From: CAYMKE01 sp964345135
Lineage (GTDB): Bacteria > Bacteroidota > Bacteroidia > Bacteroidales > JBBRXJ01
Reading direction: 5' to 3'
NCBI GenBank assembly: GCA_964345135.1
Contig: CAYFQI010000024.1
Span: forward strand, 1-18,227
DNA: 18,227 nt
The notes below the pieces were generated by a model, which was not told where the DNA came from, searched no databases, and saw nothing but the letters and a program-made list of their open reading frames with translations. Every line of letters starts with the position of its first letter. Within the stretch, counting starts at the first letter, position 1. Of this stretch, positions 6,598 to 13,826 are shown piece by piece. The position numbers and the translations under genes are program-made.

Positions 6598-8706
6598 GTG
6601 GCTGAAGAAATACTAACACGAAACATACAATATTTGCCTGGTGTAGGCCCCAAACGGGGTAAACTACTTGAACAGGAATTGGGCATATCTACTTTTGAAG
6701 GACTGCTGTATCATTTCCCCTATAAACATATTGACAGGACTAAATTTTATAACATCCGGGAAGTACATGCCAACCTGCCTTATATCCAGGCCAAAGGGAA
6801 AATTAAATCCTTTGCTTTAGCAGGTAAAAAATACAAGCAGCGTCTTGTTGGTAAATTCACCGATGGCACCGGTATAATAGAGCTTGTTTGGTTCAAGGGA
6901 TTGAATTGGATTCAAAACAATATTCAAACGGATGTAGAATACATTATATTTGGAAAACCAAGCATCTACAATGGAAAAATCAATATCATTCATCCTGAAA
7001 TTGAAAATGTCAATAAATCAGAATCAACCATTAGTTCATCTTTGCAGGCATTATACAATACAACCGAAAAGCTTAAGAACAGTTATGTTAATTCAAAAAC
7101 CATACAGAAATTAATGAACCTTCTGTTACAGCAGGTTCATGATCAGATTCAGGAAACCCTTCCCGCTTATTTAATGGATAAGATGCAGTTGATGTCTTTA
7201 AAAGAGGCGTTGTTAAATATTCATTTTCCACAAAGCATAGATAAACTCAGAAAAGCGGAATTCAGGCTGAAATTTGAAGAACTATTTTATATCCAATTGG
7301 GGATATTACAATTAAAATCAAATCGCCAACGGACATTTAAAGGCTTTTGTTTCCCGGAAGTAGGGGAATATTTTCACTCTTTTTATAACAACAACCTTCC
7401 TTTTGAATTGACCAATGCGCAAAAACGGGTTTTAAAAGAGATACGGAAAGATATGAATACCGGACTGCAAATGAACAGGTTATTACAGGGAGATGTTGGG
7501 AGTGGCAAAACGTTGGTGGCTCTTATGACCATGCTTATTGCAATGGATAATAAATTTCAGGCTTGCCTGATGGTTCCTACTGAAGTGCTTGCCAATCAAC
7601 ATTATGAGAATATTTGCAGGTTTTTGGACGGGATGAACATTCAATGCAGGTTATTAACCGGGAGTACACGGAAAAAAGATCGTGAGATTATTCAGCGTGA
7701 CTTGAAAGAAAGGAGATTGAATATCCTGGTCGGTACCCATGCATTGCTCGAGGCGCCGGTTCAGTTTTGTAACCTGGGTTTGGTGATTATTGATGAACAG
7801 CATCGTTTTGGTGTGGTTCAACGTGCCAGGTTATGGAAAAAAAATATACAGCCACCACATGTATTGGTGATGACAGCGACCCCCATTCCACGTACACTTG
7901 CAATGACTGTATACGGTGACCTGGATGTATCGGTGATTGATGAATTGCCACCAGGGAGGAAACCCGTTAAAACGTATCATTATTATGATAAAGACAGACT
8001 TAAATTGTTTGGCTTTATGAAGAAACAGATTGAACAGGGAAGGCAGGTTTTTGTTGTATATCCCTTGATCCAGGAGTCTGAAAAAATGGATTATAAAGAC
8101 CTGGAAGACGGGTATGAAAGCATTAGCCGTGCATTTCCACCCCCGGGATACACCGTGAGCATTGCTCATGGCAAGATGAAACAGGAAGAAAGAGAGATAT
8201 CCATGGAGCATTTTAAAACCGGAAGATCTCAAATTATGGTGGCTACGACCGTGATTGAAGTAGGAGTAGATATTGCCAATGCATCTGTTATGATCATCGA
8301 AAGTGCAGAACGCTTCGGCCTGTCTCAGCTACATCAATTGAGGGGCCGGGTTGGGAGAGGGGCGGACCAGGCTTACTGCATCCTTATGACGTCGTATAAA
8401 CTTTCGGGCGATGCTCGAAAACGCCTCGAAACAATGGTGAAAACCAATGATGGGTTTGAAATTGCCGAAGCCGATCTCAAACTCAGGGGGCCAGGTGATA
8501 TTGAAGGCACCCAGCAAAGCGGTATTCCTTTTGACCTCAAGATAGCAAAAATAGGAAAAGACAGTGATATATTGAATACTGCGCGAAAAATAGCTGAAAA
8601 AGTCCTTGAACAAGACCCGGGATTAGAAAAACAGGATAATCAATTACTTAAAATACAATTAAAAAAGAATAAAAAATCCAGGATTGACTGGAGCGTAATT
8701 AGTTAG
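6598..8706 (+). CDS. recG: ATP-dependent DNA helicase RecG
   Basis: RecG remodels stalled replication forks and Holliday junctions. The 702-residue protein shows the full layout: an N-terminal segment IQYLPGVGPKRGKLL, a wedge/OB-fold domain (about residues 60-160), Walker A GDVGSGKT at about 298, the DEQH box at 399-402 (IIDEQHRFG), and motif III with VMTATPIPRTLAMTVYGD. Motif VI is QLRGRVGRG near 580, and the TRG-type C-terminal region contains DLKLRGPGDIEGT. Length is normal for the family. The start is unusual: the reading frame opens with GTG at 6598 directly after an in-frame TAA (6592-6594), and the AAGGAG at 6593-6598 overlaps the GTG itself. No downstream ATG could be the start without losing the N-terminal domain. 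The stop codon overlaps the stop of the convergent histidine-kinase gene. Confidence 0.95.
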   Translation: MAEEILTRNIQYLPGVGPKRGKLLEQELGISTFEGLLYHFPYKHIDRTKFYNIREVHANLPYIQAKGKIKSFALAGKKYKQRLVGKFTDGTGIIELVWFKGLNWIQNNIQTDVEYIIFGKPSIYNGKINIIHPEIENVNKSESTISSSLQALYNTTEKLKNSYVNSKTIQKLMNLLLQQVHDQIQETLPAYLMDKMQLMSLKEALLNIHFPQSIDKLRKAEFRLKFEELFYIQLGILQLKSNRQRTFKGFCFPEVGEYFHSFYNNNLPFELTNAQKRVLKEIRKDMNTGLQMNRLLQGDVGSGKTLVALMTMLIAMDNKFQACLMVPTEVLANQHYENICRFLDGMNIQCRLLTGSTRKKDREIIQRDLKERRLNILVGTHALLEAPVQFCNLGLVIIDEQHRFGVVQRARLWKKNIQPPHVLVMTATPIPRTLAMTVYGDLDVSVIDELPPGRKPVKTYHYYDKDRLKLFGFMKKQIEQGRQVFVVYPLIQESEKMDYKDLEDGYESISRAFPPPGYTVSIAHGKMKQEEREISMEHFKTGRSQIMVATTVIEVGVDIANASVMIIESAERFGLSQLHQLRGRVGRGADQAYCILMTSYKLSGDARKRLETMVKTNDGFEIAEADLKLRGPGDIEGTQQSGIPFDLKIAKIGKDSDILNTARKIAEKVLEQDPGLEKQDNQLLKIQLKKNKKSRIDWSVIS

Positions 8707-10988
8707 GGGATGTCCATGAAGTCGGGGTTTTCTGATAAAATTAACAAAAACTTGAATGCAGTCCCTTTGCCCGGAGAGCTTTCAACCCATATTTTTCCCT
8801 TGTTGCATTCAACAAATTCTTTACATAAAATCAAACCAATGCCCGAACCTTTTTCCTGCGATATGCCTAATGTTGTAAATTGTGTGTCTTCCTTGAATAA
8901 TTTTTTCTGGTTTTCAGGGCTAATACCGATTCCGGAATCGCTTACAGATATTTCAACAAAATAGGGGCCAGGAGTAGCACTCACCAATATCTTTCCTCCA
9001 TTGGGAGTATATTTTAATGCATTCGAAATAAGGTTTCTTAATACTGTATTAATTAAATCTTTATCAACATCTACTACAATATCATAGTCAATATCCGAAG
9101 CCAGCTCAATCTGTTTATAAGCTGCCACTGATTCATTCAACGCAATATTTTGTTTTACAAGTGATTGTAAGTTTTGTGGTTCCTGGTTTACCTGTATCCT
9201 TTGAAGCTGAGATCTTGACCACTGCAGTAAGTTATCAATCAAATGAAATGCCTGTTTAGCCGATTCATCCAATGACTGAATAGCTTTTTGCATTTTTTTC
9301 ATGCTCATCTTGTTAAAATCTTTTGACAGCATTTCAGCAAGATTCCTGAACCACCAAAGCGGATTCCTTAATTCATGAGCAATAATGGAAAAAAACTTAT
9401 CTTTTTCAAGATTCGCATTGTTCAGTTTTTTATTTAGTTTTTCCAGTTCTTTATTCTGAAATAATATTTTTTGATTTAATTTTTCCAGCGTGGTATTGGC
9501 TTTTTGTTTATCCTGAAACCGTTTATATACAATAATCACGATCATCAATAAAAAGCCTGCCAACAAGGCTGTTAACAAAATAAGTTGATTCTTCCGGCTT
9601 ATATTCAGTGATTTTATCTCATTTTCTTTTTTTAACAACGTGTTTTCATTTTCTTTTTTGTCTGTCTCATACTTAATTTTTAATTCAGCCAGTACTTTGC
9701 TTTTTTCTTTATCCATAAACTCTTCATATACTGCATGATAGGCCACGTGATATTGCAATGCCCGTGCATGGTTTTGATCCTTAAAAAAAGCCTGATACAA
9801 GAGATAATTGTTTTGTTTTATTTTTTCTTTAATGTTATCTTTTTCAGCAACTTCCAGGCTCTCTTTAAGGTATTTAATAGCGGTGGTATGGTCGTTCATC
9901 TGGAGATACAATTCTCCCATGCCGGTTTTGGCCCTTACAATGCCTTTTTGATATCCCATTTCTTCTGAAATAACCAATGACGAACGATAATGTTTTAATG
10001 CTTCGGCATATTTTGTCTTCACTGATAAAATGCCGGCAATTCCATTATGACATTTCGTAATCCCTTTTTTATAGCCTACTTGTTTACACAAATCCAGTGA
10101 TCTTTTATAAAACAACAGCGCCGAGTCGTATTTTTCCCTGGCCTCGTAAATCTGTGCTATGTTCTTATATGATTTGCCTATCCCTTCGGCATATTTGATT
10201 TTTTTGCGAGCTGCGAGTGCAAGTTTATGGTAATATAATGACTTTTCAGTGTTGTTCATTGATTGATAGAGACTACCTAAATGGTTACATGCTGTTCCCA
10301 ATGTAACATAATTATTATTTTTTTTAGCAATGAGCAGGGCATCCAATAAATAAGCCAGTGCTTTCCTATAATCTCCTATGGTTTCGTGGTGTTTGGCGAG
10401 GCTTGCCTGAACAATTACCAATTGAGTGCTGTCTTTAATACGCTTTGCAATTGTTAATGCATTGTTATAATATTCCAGGGATATATTGAATTGGCCTTTT
10501 GTGTAATAATACTTTCCGATATAATTCAATGCCATGGACTGGTATTTATTGTATCCTGTTTCTTTTGCAATAGAAAATGCGTTTAAAAATAGCTTGAGAG
10601 CTTCATCGTATTTACCTTGATTATAAAGGATGATTCCGTATTCTGTTTGGCATGCAGCAATACCTTTTTGATGTTTAAATTGATAATAATACTTCAGTGC
10701 TTCTTCCAGGTAAGAATAAGCAGAATCATTTTTTCCAAGTACCTGGTATATCAATCCCATGATATATCGTGAATGTGCAAGTGTTTTGATGTCATTTGCC
10801 GTGTTTGCTTTTTTAATAGAGTTCCGGCATAACGACAGGCTGTATTCCGGGTTACTGTACACTATTTTGTAAGACCGGAATACCAAAGAATCTGTTTTAT
10901 TTTGTATACCAGGTTCAATATGTATATTTGAAAAACAAAGAGAAGAATAAAAACACAGTATTAAAATCAATATGTTTCGCAATGGCAA
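8703..10988 (-). CDS. TPR-containing membrane sensor histidine kinase
   Basis: The 761-residue kinase has a signal peptide (to about residue 20) and a long sensor region of tetratricopeptide repeats (about 35-420). Typical TPR helices there include GKYDEALKLFLNAFSIAKE and DYRKALAYLLDALLIAKK. A coiled linker, one transmembrane helix (about 466-489, LLTALLAGFLLMIVIIVY) and a second coiled coil follow. The catalytic core has an H box FSIIAHELRNPLWW with H538, an N box VLRNLISNALKYTPNGG, G1 DSGIGIS and G2 GSGIGLILCKEF. All residues needed for autophosphorylation are present. The TPR sensor faces the periplasm and may bind a protein or peptide rather than a small ligand; this is inferred from the family. 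It is the second gene of an operon, six bases after the response regulator. Its stop codon interlocks with that of recG. Confidence 0.92.
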   Translation of the reverse strand: MPLRNILILILCFYSSLCFSNIHIEPGIQNKTDSLVFRSYKIVYSNPEYSLSLCRNSIKKANTANDIKTLAHSRYIMGLIYQVLGKNDSAYSYLEEALKYYYQFKHQKGIAACQTEYGIILYNQGKYDEALKLFLNAFSIAKETGYNKYQSMALNYIGKYYYTKGQFNISLEYYNNALTIAKRIKDSTQLVIVQASLAKHHETIGDYRKALAYLLDALLIAKKNNNYVTLGTACNHLGSLYQSMNNTEKSLYYHKLALAARKKIKYAEGIGKSYKNIAQIYEAREKYDSALLFYKRSLDLCKQVGYKKGITKCHNGIAGILSVKTKYAEALKHYRSSLVISEEMGYQKGIVRAKTGMGELYLQMNDHTTAIKYLKESLEVAEKDNIKEKIKQNNYLLYQAFFKDQNHARALQYHVAYHAVYEEFMDKEKSKVLAELKIKYETDKKENENTLLKKENEIKSLNISRKNQLILLTALLAGFLLMIVIIVYKRFQDKQKANTTLEKLNQKILFQNKELEKLNKKLNNANLEKDKFFSIIAHELRNPLWWFRNLAEMLSKDFNKMSMKKMQKAIQSLDESAKQAFHLIDNLLQWSRSQLQRIQVNQEPQNLQSLVKQNIALNESVAAYKQIELASDIDYDIVVDVDKDLINTVLRNLISNALKYTPNGGKILVSATPGPYFVEISVSDSGIGISPENQKKLFKEDTQFTTLGISQEKGSGIGLILCKEFVECNKGKIWVESSPGKGTAFKFLLILSENPDFMDIP

Positions 10989-10994
10989 GATGGT

Positions 10995-11639
10995 TTAGTA
11001 ATCTATCAGTTTATTTTGTACGGCATATCGAGCGATATCTGAATTGCTTTTCATATCCATTTTTTTTAGGATATTATTCCTGTGATTGTTGATGGTGTTT
11101 GGACTGATAAATAATTTATTGGATATTATTTGTTTTTTATCTCCGGATGCCAGCATGCACATTACCTGAAACTCACGATCACTGAGTCGTTCATGAGGCC
11201 TTATTTTCTCATTTGAATTGCCTGCCTGGATGGCATTCATCAATGCATTGGCTTGTTTTGGTGTATAATAATTATTTCCTGATGCTATAGTGCGGATGGC
11301 TTTTACAATATTCCCGGGATCGGTTTCTTTATTCAGATACGCCGATGCACCATTTTTTAATAAACGAACAGCATAATTGTCATCCGGTTTCATGGAAAAG
11401 ATTACCACGGGCAAATGCGGGTACTCCATTTTTATGTCTTTTAAAATGTCTATGCCATCTTTCCCCGGCATGGATAAATCAAGGATGACCACATCATATT
11501 CGTTTTCTCTTAGTTTATTCATCAACTCCGTGCCATTGCTTGCTTCGTCCACTAATTGAAGGTCTGGTGTTGCATCAAAAATAAGCTGTAAGCCTGTACG
11601 CACGACAGCATGATCGTCTGCTATAATGATTTTCCTCAT
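10995..11639 (-). CDS. NarL/FixJ (LuxR-type) response regulator
   Basis: The 214-residue protein has a receiver domain (about 1-120) with the acidic pair D8/D9, phosphoacceptor D54 in VVILDLSMPG, S82 in VIFSMK and K104 in AYLNKE. A LuxR/GerE helix-turn-helix follows (about 145-210), with LSDREFQVMCMLASGDKKQ and SPNTINNHRNNILKKM. All phosphorylation residues are intact, so it should be a normal DNA-binding output for the kinase encoded next to it. It is the first gene of the operon and is divergent from the exported-protein / receptor / phytase genes, with a shared 348-base regulatory region. I infer that it may control those genes. An 11-bp direct repeat immediately upstream of their promoter is a candidate binding site. 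Confidence 0.93.
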   Translation of the reverse strand: MRKIIIADDHAVVRTGLQLIFDATPDLQLVDEASNGTELMNKLRENEYDVVILDLSMPGKDGIDILKDIKMEYPHLPVVIFSMKPDDNYAVRLLKNGASAYLNKETDPGNIVKAIRTIASGNNYYTPKQANALMNAIQAGNSNEKIRPHERLSDREFQVMCMLASGDKKQIISNKLFISPNTINNHRNNILKKMDMKSNSDIARYAVQNKLIDY

Positions 11640-11884
11640 TTTATTCTATATACATGTTTTAAAATACAAACTAAAAGTACATGATTGAATTAAACTGTAT
11701 GCTAAATCAATGTTAAGTTTTTTTTAAGATTTGAGAATTCAGTTTTTTATATTCAGTGTCTGAAATATCAAAATTTAATCTTATATATAAAGCCTTCCCT
11801 TATTTTAAGTTTACCTTAAATTAACATTAACCACATAATTAACATCCATCATCTTGTTGATTACCATGAGTTTAAAAATATAGC

Positions 11885-11918
11885 AAAATGACTATGGCTG
11901 AATAGTTAAAATGACTAT
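11885..11918. repeat. 11-bp direct repeat, candidate activator site
   Basis: AAAATGACTAT occurs at 11885-11895 and again at 11908-11918, 23 bases apart start to start, or about two helical turns. The second copy ends at the first base of the candidate -33 TTG. The inner ACTAT (11891-11895) also pairs with ATAGT (11902-11906) as a short inverted repeat. Location and spacing suit an activator, most simply the neighbouring LuxR-type regulator. Confidence 0.45.
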
Positions 11919-11948
11919 TGTATGAGAACGGACAGTACTATATCATTG
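11918..11948 (+). promoter_or_regulatory. Promoter of the duplicated T9SS protein gene
   Basis: TTG at 11918-11920 is followed after exactly 20 bases by TATCATTG at 11941-11948, one mismatch from the Bacteroidota consensus TTTG-N19-21-TAnnTTTG. Transcription would start near 11953-11955, giving a leader of about 33 bases before the ATG at 11988. This is the best two-part promoter in the window. Confidence 0.55.
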
Positions 11949-11987
11949 CATTGTTTTTTAAATTTATTAACCTAAAATTTTATAATT

Positions 11988-13742
11988 ATGAAAAAAGCAA
12001 TTATTTACTTAATTATGTTGATGGGTATTTGTTTTACAATAAAGGCTCAAAATATCAAAGTTGAAGTGCCGATTAAAGCTACGGGTGGTACAATAAAAGA
12101 CACCCTTGATGAATATGCACCATACGACACGATAGTTACCCTTGAATTATCATCAGATGATGCAGAACAAGAAAATGATGAGGTAGACACACCTTATGAT
12201 GATGACCTTGATGCAGGATGGGAAGGAGATGACGGGGATGCCAATGTATTAACAATGGGGTTGAGGTTTCGTGACATAACCATTCCTCAAGGTGCAACCA
12301 TTGACTCTGCATTTGTATATATGTATTCCCATGAAGGTAAATCATCTTTGGATGTAGCTAATATAACCATTGTAGGGGAGGCCACAGACAGTGCTCATAC
12401 CTTTGATTCTGCCAATTTTAACAGTGGTTATTTATTAACAGACAGGACTGAAACAAGTGCTTCAGTAGATTGGATTGTAGCTGAAGACTGGACAATCTGG
12501 ACACAGTATCGCACTCCTGATTTAAAAACTATAATCAAGGAAATCGTTGACAGGAGCGGATGGAAATATGGAAATCCATTGGCTTTAATCTTAAAAGGAG
12601 AAGATCAGGGCCCAAGTGATTATGAGAATGCAAGAGAATTTGAAGCATTTGAAAATATAGCTGACCCGGGTGACGAAGACACCCAGGGAAATCCTGGTGA
12701 TGGTCAAAATCATCCGGAACGAGTTCCTAAAATTGTGATTTATTATAGCTTACAGGCAACATCTATTGAAGTACCGATTAAAGCTACCGGAGGTACAATA
12801 AAAGACACCCTTGATGAATATGCACCATACGACACGATAGTTACCCTTGAATTATCATCAGATGATGCAGAACAAGAAAATGATGAGGTAGACACACCTT
12901 ATGATGATGACCTTGATGCAGGATGGGAAGGAGATGACGGGGATGCCAATGTATTAACAATGGGGTTGAGGTTTCGTGACATAACCATTCCTCAAGGTGC
13001 AACCATTGACTCTGCATTTGTATATATGTATTCCCATGAAGGTAAATCATCTTTGGATGTAGCTAATATAACCATTGTAGGGGAGGCCACAGACAGTGCT
13101 CATACCTTTGATTCTGCCAATTTTAACAGTGGTTATTTATTAACAGACAGGACTGAAACAAGTGCTTCAGTAGATTGGATTGTAGCTGAAGACTGGACAA
13201 TCTGGACACAGTATCGCACTCCTGATTTAAAAACTATAATCAAGGAAATCGTTGACAGGAGCGGATGGAAATATGGAAATCCATTGGCTTTAATCTTAAA
13301 AGGAGAAGATCAGGGCCCAAGTGATTATGAGAATGCAAGAGAATTTGAAGCATTTGAAAATATAGCTGACCCGGGTGACGAAGACACCCAGGGAAATCCT
13401 GGTGATGGTCAAAATCATCCGGAACGAGTTCCTAAATTAAAAGTATATTATCATGTTGGTGGATCAACCGGTATTATCAATACCTATAAACAAACTGATG
13501 AGTTTAAATTATATCCAAATCCAGTAAAGAATGGAATAATTACAATTGAATTAACAAGCATACAAGAAGATACACCATCTGTAGTTTACTTCTATGATTT
13601 AAATGGTAAAACGTGCAAAACAGTTATAGTAGAAAACAACAATGATTCAAATATTGACGTAAACGAATTAACAACTGGATTTTATATTGTTAAACTTGTT
13701 CAAGGTAACAACGTTTACACACAAAAGATAATCATACAGTAA
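11988..13742 (+). CDS. T9SS-exported protein with two near-identical acidic domains
   Basis: This 584-residue secreted protein has a signal peptide (MKKAIIYLIMLMGICF, cleavage near A20-Q21). Two copies of one domain follow, residues about 25-253 and 260-488, offset by exactly 235 residues. A type IX secretion C-terminal sorting domain begins near D504 (FKLYPNPVKNG) and ends with GFYIVKLVQGNNVYTQKI. Each domain opens with a very acidic stretch: residues 57-84 contain 15 Asp/Glu. It continues with GLRFRDITIPQGATIDSAFV, then TIVGEATDSAHTF, TPDLKTIIKEIVDRSGW and GNPLALILKGED. This pattern recalls a beta-sandwich module in extracellular proteins of marine bacteria. No catalytic motif is recognised. 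The acidic part suggests calcium binding, which is inference. It precedes the receptor and phytase genes, so capture of calcium-phytate at the surface is a reasonable hypothesis. No Shine-Dalgarno is visible. Confidence 0.88.
   Translation: MKKAIIYLIMLMGICFTIKAQNIKVEVPIKATGGTIKDTLDEYAPYDTIVTLELSSDDAEQENDEVDTPYDDDLDAGWEGDDGDANVLTMGLRFRDITIPQGATIDSAFVYMYSHEGKSSLDVANITIVGEATDSAHTFDSANFNSGYLLTDRTETSASVDWIVAEDWTIWTQYRTPDLKTIIKEIVDRSGWKYGNPLALILKGEDQGPSDYENAREFEAFENIADPGDEDTQGNPGDGQNHPERVPKIVIYYSLQATSIEVPIKATGGTIKDTLDEYAPYDTIVTLELSSDDAEQENDEVDTPYDDDLDAGWEGDDGDANVLTMGLRFRDITIPQGATIDSAFVYMYSHEGKSSLDVANITIVGEATDSAHTFDSANFNSGYLLTDRTETSASVDWIVAEDWTIWTQYRTPDLKTIIKEIVDRSGWKYGNPLALILKGEDQGPSDYENAREFEAFENIADPGDEDTQGNPGDGQNHPERVPKLKVYYHVGGSTGIINTYKQTDEFKLYPNPVKNGIITIELTSIQEDTPSVVYFYDLNGKTCKTVIVENNNDSNIDVNELTTGFYIVKLVQGNNVYTQKIIIQ
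12063..13436 (+). repeat. Tandem in-frame 705-bp duplication
   Basis: Unit 1 begins at 12063 and unit 2 at 12768, an offset of 705 bases (235 codons). By eye, 12087-12731 is identical to 12792-13436 over 645 bases. The first eight codons of each unit carry three differences (12068/12773, 12083/12788, 12086/12791), all at third positions and silent. Beyond the identical block the copies diverge at once (IVIYY against LKVYY). Confidence 0.95.
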
Positions 13743-13760
13743 ATTTTCATGACACATCAT

Positions 13761-13794
13761 TAACCTGCCGATTGGATTAAAAATCGGCAGGTTA
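13761..13794 (+). terminator. Intrinsic terminator or attenuator between the T9SS gene and the receptor gene
   Basis: TAACCTGCCGAT (13761-13772) pairs perfectly over 12 bp with ATCGGCAGGTTA (13783-13794) around a 10-base loop, followed by TTTTAAATT. It starts 19 bases after the stop codon of the duplicated gene. Only 32 bases remain before the next ATG and no good promoter is visible there, so partial read-through into the receptor gene is likely. Confidence 0.75.
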
Positions 13795-13826
13795 TTTTAA
13801 ATTCTATACATTTACATTATTACAGA

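Larger units (their letters stand above)
11640..11987. promoter_or_regulatory. Divergent regulatory region between the two-component operon and the phytase locus
   Basis: This 348-base AT-rich spacer has no gene. It holds a plus-strand promoter candidate (11918-11948), an 11-bp direct repeat AAAATGACTAT (11885-11895 and 11908-11918), a 9-bp direct repeat AATTAACAT (11819-11827 and 11837-11845) and a small imperfect inverted repeat (about 11749-11768). On the minus strand, TTAGTTTG (complement of 11667-11674) is one mismatch from the -7 consensus and could start the response-regulator transcript, 28 bases from its ATG. Regulation by the response regulator is inferred from position only. Confidence 0.5.

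Noticed and set aside
8710..8964. Plus-strand 84-codon frame after recG
   Set aside because: It lies antisense to the conserved ATPase domain of the histidine kinase and has no recognisable motif.
12136..13050. Two identical minus-strand 69-codon frames (12136-12345 and 12841-13050) inside the duplicated gene
   Set aside because: They are antisense shadows of the tandem repeat, rich in His/Leu as expected from the complement of acidic codons, with no start signal; they only confirm the 705-base offset.
12063..13436. The long repeat as a CRISPR, transposon or insertion sequence
   Set aside because: There are only two copies, in frame and within one gene, with no spacers, terminal inverted repeats or transposase.
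13807..13814. TACATTTA as a promoter for the receptor gene
   Set aside because: It differs from the -7 consensus, would leave a leader of only a few bases before the ATG at 13827, and has no suitable -33 element because the terminator hairpin occupies that place.
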